DNA of 64,000 nucleotides from Hemerocallis citrina. Its lineage: Eukaryota > Streptophyta > Magnoliopsida > Asparagales > Asphodelaceae. Location: the NCBI GenBank assembly GCA_017893485.1, contig CM030363.1, positions 169,929,456-169,993,455 of the forward strand, given 5' to 3'. The first letter of the stretch is position 1, and each line of letters starts with the position of its first letter. Below the pieces are notes generated by a model. That model saw only the letters and a program-made list of their open reading frames with translations, was not told the DNA's origin and ran no database searches. This document shows, one piece after another, positions 1 through 12,900 of this stretch. A program made the translations under genes and the position numbers.

Positions 1-480
1 AAGCAAGGCTCCGTCTAGCAAATAGGATAACTGCTACATCCTAGAAACACTTGTCTTGCAGGATAGTGGAGTGGTGTGTTGATTGTATTCATTTGAACCT
101 TTTTGTTTTGGGTGCATAATAAGAAAAAAAAACATGGCTATTGTTAAATTTTTTTTAAAAATCTTATTCAGATCCATTTTGGCTGACTTAGGAAGAGTTC
201 CCCGGATTTAGAGGGTAGGCAATATGAGTGAAAAAAAAATTAAATAAAAATCCTCTAATATTGTCTTTAAGCCAAATCGGAGGGAGAACAGTTGGGCCTC
301 TGCTATTTTTAATCATTAGTCAAATGCAAAATTGGGGTACATGTTTAACCGAGGATTGATTACAGGTGCAGTTACAAATTGAACTTCGAAAACACCGTCA
401 GATGCTTCAGTTCAATAATCGTAAATGATAATCAAATTATTCATCGTCAGATTCTTCTGGTATGGGCCCACCATGAGTAT
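1..480. other. AT-rich DNA, no gene recognised
   Basis: Only homopolymer-rich, AT-rich sequence is visible. There is no ORF of useful length, no terminal repeat and no RNA-like structure that I can support. It may be the remainder of an element that starts outside the window. Confidence 0.5.
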
Positions 481-539
481 GTTAGAGCATCTCTAAGACT
501 GTAACTCTGGAAATTAATTTAACATGAGTAATTTAGCAC

Positions 540-1410
540 TTAATTTAACATAACTAATTTAAATATACGTCTTTATATATATATATATATTTTAAAAAAA
601 ATTCGATATTGTCTGATATCGAATCTAAGACTTCTTTTATATTAGTTACTAATAATATACACATGCGATGCATATATTAATTTTAAAAAAAATTTAAAGT
701 AAAAATTCTGATTTACATGTGCGATGCATGTCTTAATAAATATGATTATATATTTTTAAAAGTAATTGTGAATACTATAGTGTGAGAGTTGGAGTTGCAC
801 GTGTATTGCACGTAAGTGGGTATATTTACAACTCCAACTCTTCCATTATAATAGTTATTATATTATATTATAGATAGATAATAATTTACACGTGTGATGC
901 ACATTTAATATATTAAAAAAAATTAAAGTAAAAAACTGATGTAGTGAGGACTCGAACCCGAGGCCTCCTTCATATTAGTTATGCATGTGCAATGCACGCG
1001 TTGGTAGATTTACAAATGATACTAAGGTCTTCTCCCATTATAATAACTAGTATTTTTCACGTGTGATGCACGTTTTGATAAGAGTTGGAGGATTTTCACG
1101 TGCGATATACATGTTAAGAAATATTTTTTTAGTTGGACGTGCATTGCACGTAATTGAAAAAATATTTTGAAGGAAAAACTACAATTTATATGTGCAATGC
1201 ACGTGTTTATAAGTAGAATTTGAGTTGTACGTGCAACTTGTGTATGTTTAGTGTTAAAAAAATATTATAAAATTGTTTTGCACATGTGTTGCATGTTTTA
1301 AATAGGTGGAATTTTTTTTATTTGTTTTAGTTATAATTAATGGGAGAGTTGAGTTGCTTGTGCAATACACAGGTTTGTATGTTGACAAATGACAACCTCA
1401 ACTCTCCTAT
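540..1410. repeat. Cluster of Helitron-like termini and GTGCAATGCAC-type hairpins
   Basis: About a dozen copies of a short palindrome of the form CACGTGYRATGCACGT lie between 660 and 1370 (near 664, 717, 797, 892, 985, 1058, 1097, 1137, 1189, 1225, 1281, 1361). Between them are 13-bp inverted repeats (AGAGTTGGAGTTG near 786, its complement near 830) and reversed copies of an ATAATGGGAGAAGRCCTTA motif (1023-1045). That motif resembles the 5' end of the 139-bp Helitron at 15011. Inference: several small non-autonomous Helitrons or hairpin-bearing fragments inserted into one another. Exact element borders are not resolved. Confidence 0.55.
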
Positions 1411-1429
1411 TATAATATTCGAGATGAGT

Positions 1430-1975
1430 AAGCTTCCGTTGCGCACTCTTCTGGTGCGCACAGTCGTGCGCACCCACTCTCAACCGTCCGACTTGAAATT
1501 GCTTCATGATCGCGATCTAACGGTGCTGAGTTTCTCCGCTCATCTGACTTACAGATGGGGGACTTTTTCATCATTTCCCACTTCTTCACTTCCTCATTCT
1601 CACGCTCTCGTTCTATCTCCTTCTCCTCTTCAATACCCAATCGAAACCCTACCTCCCAAAGCGAAACCGAAGCTCCCCAAATTGATACCCTCTTCCCCAA
1701 ATCGAAATTGCAAAAACCCTATCTATTCCCCCAAATCGAGACCCTAATTGAAATCCCCAAATCCTCTTTCACCCGACGCCCCTCTTCCTTACTCGAAATC
1801 TCCAAATCCTCTTCACCTCGAAACCCTAGCTTTACCTCAGCTCGCCCCCGCGCTCCTCTTCGCAGTCGAAACCCCCTACACAGCTTCCACCTCAAATCTC
1901 ACCGACGTAGATATTATCTCTCTCCTAGCCCCGACATCAACTCTTCCTGCAGATAGAGAGTGCTAAAGGTAAATG
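1430..1975 (+). other. CT-rich leader-like segment, possible 5' UTR remnant
   Basis: The plus strand becomes pyrimidine-rich and GC-richer here, with repeated CCCCAAATC and GAAACCCTA words as in plant 5' leaders. A GCTAAAG/GTAAATGG junction near 1969 could be a splice donor. The reading frames that cross it (1340-1747, 1555-1956) translate to low-complexity Ser/Pro/Arg protein without a known domain, so I do not call a protein. It may be the first exon of a dead or non-coding transcript. Confidence 0.3.
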
Positions 1976-3983
1976 GTACAGATTAATTTAGTAAACATTT
2001 TAAAATTAATTTTGAGTTCCTTACTAGAATTTGTGTTTGTGTTTGGTTATGGAAGTGTTTGTGTGTTATTGTGGGAGAGGTATTTGTGTTGAATGGAAAA
2101 CTGAGATAAGGAAAAATCAAAATGTATTTGTGTTCAGATTTTTCATATTTGAAAGCACACTACACTTTATTTCCAGGTTGCTAACAAACTAGGTGTTTAA
2201 AACTAGACGAAGAATAAAATTGAATCAAAATGAAACAACTAGAAACATGTGATCCCTTAAAATGATGCGCAATTACTTGGGTGAATTAGTAAGCTAACCC
2301 AACACTATTTAAAACTGCTCCATATTAGCTTACACTGAGTTTTTGAATTTGTAGCAGCAATATCTCATAATACATACAATCTTTACTTTTCATTGAAGCT
2401 TATAATCTCCATTGTCCATATGTACCAGCAGTTTTGCTACCTTAACTTGGTGTTTAGTTTCCTTCTCTTTCTATCAATATCAACCACTGTGATTCCTTCT
2501 AATTTCGTTTTAGGTAATACCTCCCAATGGGGAGAGAGATTTTATATGCCCAACGAAAATATATACATTGAAGTTAGTTATACCAAACATGATACGTAGT
2601 TTTTATTTTCTTTGTTCAGAAATGCTTATTAGCATGCTGATAGTCTATTATATTGCTTTGTTCTTTTTTCTAAGCCATGTTGATAAACTGCATTTGCATT
2701 TTATGGTGCGTGATATTGACAAGGAAATCAGTGAGTTGAAACTATCTGTAAACACCTGTGGCCGCCTAGTAGCTACCGAGTTTCTGAAGCATCTTATCTA
2801 ATAAATGCGCTATGTTGGAAGAAAATATACATGAAACTCTCTTTTAGCAGACTTGGATCATGACTGATTTGTAAATTGACATATTTGTTGTTCTTCTGAT
2901 GAGAATGGCAGGGGAAAAGAATTGTTGTCATCAGTATATGTTGTTTCTATGCACTTCATACGGACTTTGTTCTTTATGTATGATGAAATGAAGTTTCTCG
3001 TAGTGTTAAATCTATTGTTTTTTCTACATTTGTCTTGTCCGAATGTGTTGATCTGTTTATATATGAGAATCTGTGTTGTTATTGTTGTGGTTGTTGCTAT
3101 TCTGAAGCCTACTCAGAGATCATGGTGACTATGCTAGTTATGCTTCCTTGAGGTGGATGAAATCTTTTATCATTCATGATCATGCATCATGGTTTACATG
3201 ATTAAACTGTTACCTCCACAAGTACTGGCAATCTCCTGGTTCAGACAATTTTTTTTTCTTCTTTTGGTCGACGCCACATCTAGCCATGAGCAAAACAAAA
3301 CTGAACATCAAGAAGTGAAAGTGACCGATTTCTTTGTCTATCAACAAGTGATCCCACATGGAATGAATATATGACACAAAGAATGCCTAGGATTCTAGAG
3401 CATGAGAAACCCGTGGCATCAATGCTAATTGAAGCAATGCACTTGCAGATTCATTGATCAAATCGAGAAACTACAGAAGACAGTTGGGTTGAATAGCAAA
3501 AAAATAACTCAGTGAACTTGATTAAACAATAACTCAGTGAACAAGAATGTCTGAACTTGATTAAACAAATCAAAGCAACATAAACTAGCTGTAAACAATC
3601 ACAAACAAATATAAGATACTCCAATTAGGTGGTACACAAGATGCTGACTCCCTACAAAATATAACATACTCCAATTCAGACTATACAATTCTTCTTTTCT
3701 TCTTCTTTTTCTACTGCTTGTGCTGCTCAAGTTAGGTGGTACACAAGTGTTAACTTCACCTAGTGGACAAGTCGACTGCAACTGACTTCCGGAGATGCTA
3801 CTGTTGCTTGGAGCTGCTGCCAGGAGCTGATGCTGCTTCATTCACTATAATTATTACCAGTAGCATATAATCTCATCACTAAAATTCTTCAGACAATCGT
3901 CAAACGCATAGGAACACATCGCAATGAAAACATTTGGCATGCTTGCATGCGTGTGAATCAAATCTCATAAAATCTACAAAACC
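1976..3983. other. AT-rich DNA with short unassigned ORFs
   Basis: Open frames of 60-90 codons occur (for example 2568-2801, whose last third reads like a soluble protein: DIDKEISELKLSV), but no domain is recognised and no exon chain can be built. The part next to 3984 is probably the 3' flank of the kinase-like gene on the minus strand. Confidence 0.35.
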
Positions 3984-6900
3984 TTAAAGTACAGAACCAG
4001 TCATGAATCTGTGGTTTAATACTGCTTCAGCAATGGGCCTTCGACGATAGTCAGGATTCAGCATTGCCTGTTTGAGGGTATAAATCATGAAAATTGCTCA
4101 AGCATTATCCCATTTTACGTTGGATTAGCGCAATCAATATTTACGGAAAAAGATGTAGAAAAAACATAGAGCAATTCCCAGCCAGCACCAGCACCCAGAT
4201 CAAGAAACTTGACAACTTCTAATAAATGATCATCTGCTAGACAATAACTGAGAAAAAATATATGGCGAGAAATCATTTTATCTTTCCATAATTACAACCC
4301 CCGTATTGTTATTTTACATAGTAATTCTAATCAAAATGAAAACTGAGCTCTATGGGAAGGTTCAAGCTGGAAAACTTACTGTCGCGCCCCGCTTCCCAAA
4401 ATATGGGAATACGAGTCCGTGACGAAGTACCAGCGAATAATAGTAACATCATCCATAAGCTGTATCAGTCTTAACTCAACAACATGAAAAGGAATAATCA
4501 CAACCACGCAGAAAATATAATCACATAAACGGATATTGAGATAAAACATGTAGTAGTCCAACATAATAACCAATAAATACGGGTCAACAAGCCCGGGATA
4601 CAAGGTTCAACAAAAGTAACAATGCGATATGAAAAATAACATGGAAGAAACAATTTATTGCGAAGCAAGCTCTTGCTTCAATCCTAGAAGAACTGCTCAT
4701 CAATACCTTCTAGCAATTCTCCTTGTGCACCTGTGGTTGGATCAACTAGAGTGGGAAAAAATATGTCCTTAGAGCAAGTACGGACAACAAGTAGTGAAAA
4801 GCAAAGAGTAAAGAAACATGGTACATCAAAGAATATGAAGCAAGATCAAAGTCCAAAAGCAATAACAATGTCAATAAACAATGATCAAGTGTATAAGTGT
4901 CAACTTAGGTTTATTAGCATTTTATTTTTCCTATCTAGTGCACGTACTACTGTGTCCCATACCACAGGTTCGGTGCACACAAAACAGTGTACGTTTTAGA
5001 CATAGTGGTGGGATCTACAAAGCGTGTACTCGGTGTAACAAGATAACATGATAACAAGATAACAAGATAACATGATAACAAGTTCACAAGTATTTCTTCA
5101 CCTTCCATGTCAATATTCCATGTAAACAAGAAGGGCCCTACCGGGTACATTTTCTGAGATTATCCACTACTAAGTCAATCCTTATTAACCCCAGATTATT
5201 TAATATTTTATTATATCATTTATGATCATGCAAGTTTATATAAGAGTGTCAAGGTGATGATAAAGATGCAGCAGAATGATGCAATGCATGATAATGTACC
5301 TGTAATTGTGAATCTGAAAAAGAGCAGATACAGCAGTACTAAAACAGCAATAACTCACAAACTATAACTCGGAATTCTATTCCGTCAAAAGGGAAGTAAA
5401 ATATACATATGGGGCTACAATTCATATTCAGTAAGTTTCAATTGGTTCTGACTGTAACTAGGTCGATTACCCTAATCTTTACAGCTTATAGTCAAAACTC
5501 TATGAGTGAAAACTAGGTGTAAAATCAATATAAAAATCCACAAAAATTAGAAAATGAATCCTAAGTATGTCTACTAAGTTTCTGGAGAGTTTCATGTCAT
5601 TACACTACTGTTACTATGGTGTTTCAACTGAAGTTGTGTCGATGTTTCATTAAACTGCAAATCTGGAAAAACAAATCAGCAATGACTAAAACTGCAATAT
5701 CTCACAGCTCACATATCGGAATCTAGATCCGTAAAGTGTTCTGAAAACTAGATTCATTAGGCTACAATTTCTTTTTTTATAGTTTTGGTTGATTCTTATT
5801 GTAACAGGGTCGAAATCTCAGTGCAAAACAGGACAAGTAGCAAGAAGTAACAAAAGTCATCATATATATATTTATCAAAACGAACAATCTACTTATTCAT
5901 TGATCATGAAATGCATTAACATTAATGTACAACAATTGGGATGGATTTTACAGTGTACAAGCCAAGTTATCATGTCACGATTCAAGTCACGAGATCTCAA
6001 TCAATCAACATGTATTCAATCACTATACATTTCTATATACAAGTTTCTAGTCAATTTGTTCATGTCGTGTGTGAATGCAAGCTTGGGTTTGAATCAATGG
6101 ATGTTGGCACGAAGTCAAGGATACTTCGGGTTAGCTCGTGTAAACCCTCGATATCCCCAACGGAAGGTACACAATGCAATATTATGATAATCGAAAGAGA
6201 ACTACTTGCGGAGATCAATAATCTTGAACTAGAAAAATAAACGAGTTCAAGTGGACTTGCCTTTAGACGACGAAGAATAAAGAGATCGGAATCTCGGTGA
6301 CACGGCGACGAGCAACGATCACGGAGATCACGATCGGGCACGGATCTTGATGGGGATCAAGAACGGATGATCGGATGACTGAGATCGAAGATCAAGATTG
6401 CAACGATCAAAGAGATCCGACGGTCGAGAACAAGATCTTGATGATGATGATGATGATGGTGATGATGATCAATACAAATCCAACGGCCAAGATCAACGGA
6501 TCAAGAAGACGATGATCGTGATCGTGATGATCACTGCATCGAACGGCTGGGATTGAATGGAGATCTGATGCTGATGGTTAAAGGTGCAAACAGAGGAGCC
6601 GGGTGATTGGGGCTCTGTTGGGAATTTTTTCCCAAACTGTCCCACTTTTTGAAAGTTTTTCCAAACCGCCCTACTTTTTTTTTTAAATTCTCAAACCATC
6701 CCACTAGGTCTTTCAATGTCTTTGAAAGACCGAGTGTAGTTATAATACACGCGGTCTTTCAAAGACCGAGTCTTGTACTTCGAAAAATCGAAGAGTAAGA
6801 CTCGGTCTTTGAAAGACCGTGCGTATTATAACTACACTCGGTCTTTTAGACGGGGGGATTATTTCAGATCTGTTTCTTTATTCTTCTCTCTCTCTATTTT

Positions 6901-9900
6901 ACTCTATTCTATCTTCTCTAACTCATCTCCCTCAATCTAGGGCGACGTCCTACCCACAAAATCTCATCTCAATCTAAATATATTTACCAATTCTTTCCTA
7001 ACCCTCTCACCTTCCACTATAAAAACCCTAAACCCATCTTTTGAAAGATCCATATTTTGGAATTTTGCTAAATTTGAAGAGGATAGCAACTTCAACTCTT
7101 TTATCCAAATATCTACGGTTCTATCCTTGAAGCTTGTGAAGGTATGATAAATATTGGCCTATAATTTTCTACCTTTTTTATAGATTTTGTTTGTGGTTAG
7201 ATAATAACTCGCATATTCGTATAAATATACGTAGGTATGGATCTTGAGATTCCTATTTGGTTATACTTTGGTGGTGAAATAATTCGTGATCCAAAGATTG
7301 GTTGTTGCTATAGTGTATTGGATCCGGAAATAGTTTGGGTACCTCGTACCATTACATTTGCATAAGTAGTTGATAAAATTTATGAAGTTACTAATTGGGA
7401 TAGGAATCAATGGAATGTGAAAATTTTAGCTCGATAAGCAGCAGGTAGAGGAGATAGTCAGTATTTTATGACAGTGCCCGTATCTACTGATAATGCTATG
7501 AAGTCAATGATTGCTAGGACATTTGATCCCAATTGTACTTGGTCTGCATTAGAGTTATATATTCAGCAAATTCAAATTTTGAATGCTCAGCCACATGATA
7601 TTCCTAGTTCAAGCTTCATAAGGGTAGTACCTACACAGCAGATGAGGTCTAACCCCGCTCAGTTTTCACAACCAAATCCACTGTCCTCACAAGAAAACAC
7701 CTTCACAAATACAACAAACCCGGATTCTACAGATGTTGAGTTGCCACGCCAACCTAGTCTGGTTCCTGACTATGTTCCAAATGACAGTGTATTTGAACTC
7801 TTTCAAAATGCACTCATTAACAACAGCTTATTAGATGAAGAAGAAGAAGAAGAAGAAACAGATGATGAAGTTGATGAAAGTGTAGAAAATGATGATGGAG
7901 ACGAAGATGATGATGTAGCAAATGTAAATCCTACGAACAACAGTTCTAATGAAGTGAGAACTACTGATAGCTATGCTAATGTTAACGCTCATGTTACCGA
8001 GGAGATGGCTCAAGGTGCTAGAGTACACCCAGTTCCACAAGAGTCGTCTGGTTCATCCAATGTAGACGAATTGTACGTTGGACAGGAGTTTGTTAGTAAA
8101 GAGTCAATTCAGCAAGCTGTGAAGGTGTATTCTATCAAGAAACATCGTGACTGTACACTGTTAAATGCAAAATGGCACTTAGAAAACGTACAATTGAGGA
8201 GATCGTGCAAGGTCCCCTAGGAGTAAGTGATGGTGGATGCCCTTGGAGATTACGAGCAATTGTTCCAAAAGGCGGAACAAATTTTTTGGTGAAGAAGATA
8301 GTTGGGCCTCATACTTGTACGAATCCCACGTTGAATCAAGACCATTGTAAAATTGATGCTAACCTTATTTGTAATTTGATTGTGGGTGTGGTGAAGAAGG
8401 TTATTGGTTTAACACCGCGGGCAATTATTGAGATTGTGAAAATACAATATAATTATCAGATTTCATATAAAAAAGCTTGGATCGCAAAACAAAAAGCAAT
8501 TGAGAGGTTGTTCGGTACCTTCGAAGAAGCATACACGAAGTTGCCTTTTCTACTAACAGCAATTCAAGCAGCAAATCCAGGAACCGTTGTCCACTGGGAT
8601 AAATATGAGTCTAGTCCTAGCAAGGAAACATTCAAGGGAGTATTTTGGGCATTTGATCCTTCGATTGAAGGTTTCAAGTCTTGCTGACCTGTTATTAGTG
8701 TCGATGGAACTCATTTGTACGGTAAGTACAAGGGTTGTTTGCTCATTGCTATTTTCCCAGATGCGAATGGTTGCTTATTTCCATTTGCATTTGCATTGGT
8801 TGATGGAGAGAGTATAAATACGTGGACATGGTTCATGAGTTGCATTCGGTATTATGTCACCGATCGCACTAAGTTATGTGTTATCTCGGATCGTCATGCT
8901 GGTATATTATCTGCTATGGATTTGCAAAATAAAGCTTGGAACGAACCAAATGTATATCATCGTTATTGTATGTGTCATTTTGCCACAATTTTTTAAGTAA
9001 ATTTGATAGCAAGACATTGCGGAAAAAGGCCAAAATTATAGCTTGTCAAAACCAACCCACAAAGTTCATGGCCAAACTCGCTGAACTTGAAACCATCAAT
9101 GTGAAGGCGGCTAATTGGTTGAAAGAGAAGCCCATTGAGAAATGGGCACTTTATGCAGATGAAGGCCAAAGATATGGCATAATGACTACGAACCTGTCAG
9201 AAGTCTTCAATTCAGTCTTGAAAGGAGTCTGTAGTTTACCAGTAACTGCGATTGTTGAGACGATCTTCTATCGTCTCAACTCTTACTTCACTACTCGTCG
9301 ATAGGAAGCTAGTAAACTTTTATCTGAAGGGATGATTTTTGCTAGAAGTGTACATGATTTGATTGATAGTCGCCGTGAGAGAGCAAACGGACATGAGGTT
9401 ACAATGTTTCATCATCAGCCTGGAGTTTTTTCCGTGAGAACGGGTATACGCATGGTAAATAGAGATAGGAAGGGTGGGAACTTGCACACTGTGAACTTGG
9501 GTACGAAAATATGCACATGTATGAAATTTCATCTATATCATATTTCATGTTCTCATGTATTGGCGCTTGTGCATATCGTGCAATCGATCACAAGCCTTTT
9601 GTTGATAAATTTTACCTTGTCACGTCATTAGCACAAACTTGGGCTCTTGTATTTAATCCTATTCTAGATCAAGCGTATTGGCCTACTATTGACGGTCCAC
9701 GACTCGTACCGGATGCTAGTTTGCGACGTTCACGGAAAGGCCGGCCTAAATCCACGAGAATACGCAACGACATGGATGTGAGAGATAGTTCTAGTAGGGG
9801 TTCAGGGATGAAATGTTCAAGTTGTGGTTTGGAAGGACACAACAAGCGTCGATGTACTAACAGAGTATCTCAAAACATTTAATTTGATTATGTGCATTCT

Positions 9901-12900
9901 ACTGTGTTTGTAATATTTATATTGAACTAAGTACTCAGTTTGGATGTGTTTAATTGTGAAAAATGAATGATTGAATGAGGTTTTAAAGTTTCTTATTCAA
10001 ATATTAGCCAAGGGAGTATTTTGGAATCAATAAGTTTCAAATATATTGGAATCAAGCAGTCTTGAAGTTTTTTGGAAAAAAAATTGTACAGGCATAAGAC
10101 TCGGTCTTTCAATGACCGTTCTCATTTTAACTAAGACCGAGTCTAGAAGCTGATTGAAAAATATAGCTTACAGACGCAAGACTCGGTCTTTCAAAGATCG
10201 AGTCTAGTTATAATGAAAACGGTCTTTGAAAGACCGAGTCTTGAGTTCACTCTTTTCCAGAGACCAAGATGTTCTCTGGAAATGAGTGAACACCACAGTC
10301 GGTTTTCGAAATACCGTTCTCAATATAACTGGACTCGGTCTTTCAAAGACCGAGTCTTCAATCCAATTGAAAAAATTTTCACAGATTGAACCTAGTACAA
10401 AATTCAAAATAGTACAGAATCATACTAACTTAAAATATTACAACATCAAGCAAATTCAAAATGCTACAAAATCAAACTAACTTAAAATATTACAAAATCA
10501 AGCAAATTCAAAATATTACAAAATCAAACTAACTTATAATATTACAACATCAAACTAACATCCAGCTAACATATAACTCAAACTAACATCAAAAGATAAC
10601 ATGCATTTACGGACAAGATAGTGGGTCTCCTACATGGATACAAAAATCAAGGGTCAGGTGTAAAGAAGTTAGTGGGTCTTCGTTGTCTTCTACCACGTTG
10701 TGGAGTAGCCTGTGTTAGACCGGACAACGGGATATTCTCCTCTTCTTGAATCTCACCCCCAACTTGTTGTTGTATACCCTCCCCTTCAATCTCAGCCCCT
10801 GCTTGTTCTTCGTGTTCTGATTCGTTTTGAGGTTGAGGTGGGGGCCTTCGAACAACTCTCTTTCGTCGGACACCAGAATGGCCGCTCGTTCAATGTGTGG
10901 GAGTCCTTAGTATTGCATCTAATGTTGCTCCCTCGCCCACAAGATCAGCTTGCGCACGGCAACAAAATAACATCTCCCGTATGGTTTCCTTCGTCTGATC
11001 GGCGACGTTGCTATTCAACAAAGTTGCACATTTCTTTGTAATGGCCCAAGTCTGGCTCAACTAAGAATCATGAAAAGTTAAAAGATTATGGTACTTAGAT
11101 ATACACATACATATATAAAAACAAATTTTTATATAAACTTAAAAATTTAAAACGAAACTTCAAAACTTACAAATTTCCGAACAGTGGATCCCTTCGGTTG
11201 GTACATCGGCAACTTCATGGAATGTTGATCTGCTGGTTCGGTCCCTGGTCGACGGATTGGGACTACCACTCCAGTAGGAGTCTGCAACGTCGGAGAGATA
11301 TACCATCTAGTCACTCTCTCGTACCAAGCCATGTACACCCTATGCACCGAGAGGTCAAACGGTGGAATGTCACCGATGATTTCATCGAAATGGTGTACAT
11401 TCCATCTCTGAACATACACAGAGAAGCAAGCGGCCCAATTGTGTCCGGGGGTTCGACCCATTCCTGTGATATTGTGCATCTCCTCATTGAATGGCTCGGC
11501 AACGGGAATCCCTTGGTGAAGACCAAACTGGCGTAGCACCCTATCGGGGTAGTAGAACTCGACAACCCCAAAGTTGATTAAATGTGCTTTCGTGAGCCAC
11601 AAATCACGCCTGTACGTGCAATTAGGCGGCAGTCGAATTACACGATCCTCCGTGTAAGGAAGCCATACGACACAGTCAGCTGCCAACCTATCCAACTCAT
11701 CGCGGTAGTACGTTAAGTACCTGTTGGGGTTGGCTATCCATGTAAGTTTGCCTGTCCAGTAAACACCGATAGGAGGTAGCATGTTTACGTCATCGGGAAG
11801 AACTATCCAGTGTGGAGATTGGATCCATACTACGGGCCGACCGACGTGAATGCGCTCCCAACTCCAGATATAAAGTAAAATCAAAGGCCCATTCATCTGG
11901 TTCGAATCTATACTGGCCAAACACAAACTCCGGTACAGTGATGACAGTACGGCACTACCCCAATTGTAACGGCTAACGTTTCCTAGATCGGCGATTAGTG
12001 GCAAGAACATCAATGAGACGCTATTTCCTGACAAATTTGGAAACAATATAGTGCCAAATAGTGTGAGAATGTAGGCCCTACAATAGCACTCCACCTCCGC
12101 CGCAGTTGAACCTACATTCAATTTATTCTTAAACTTGTCCTTCAACCACTTCAAATGAATAAATTTACCATTAACCGCATCGACTTCAACTTCGACACCT
12201 AAGTACTCCTCGACTATATAAACCGGGTCGAAGTCCACTTGATCCTGTGACTGCCTCTCCATCGATTTGAAGCCCGATAAGTATGGAAACGTCCTGCAGA
12301 GTGACCGTCATCTCCCCAACTGGCAGGTGAAAGGAGTGTGTCGCAGGCCTCCATCTTTCAAGAAGTGCTTCCAAAAGAGGTCGATCGCATTTGATGGAGG
12401 TCATCCTACCAATACCATAGAACCCACAGTCTCTTAGTATCTCGTGTATACGTGGGTGCATAGGTAGTGGATGACCAGTCCTAAAGTGGCACTCCGTAGC
12501 CTTACCGTTCCAAATATTCTGCGATCGATGCAACGGTTGAAGAGTGAGGAGTGAAGGGTCGAGGGGTCCTGGGCCTCCAGAAGGGATATATGATGATGAA
12601 GGGACTGAAGAAGAAGTGCCCGCCTCATTTGGATTGACTTCAACCTACATAACAATAACATTTACATCAATAGACCGAAATTTCAAATAATTCTATTAGA
12701 ATCAACAATTAATTACTTACATTAGTACCCTCTGTACGAGCACGACCACGACCACGACCACGTCCACCGCGAGTACGTGCTCCATCGCCACGTGGAGGTC
12801 TACTACTTTCTCCTTCCTCCATGTTCCCCATTGTGCGTGCCATTTACAATAAAATACAAATCCTACAACTTCAACAAAATTGTTATTAACTACACATAAC

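Noticed and set aside
940..965. tRNA-like B box GGTTCGAGTCC (minus strand)
   Set aside because: No A box or cloverleaf around it; a lone 11-bp match in repeat DNA.
1340..1966. Protein-coding gene start
   Set aside because: Frames translate to low-complexity Ser/Pro/Arg sequence and no downstream exon could be linked.
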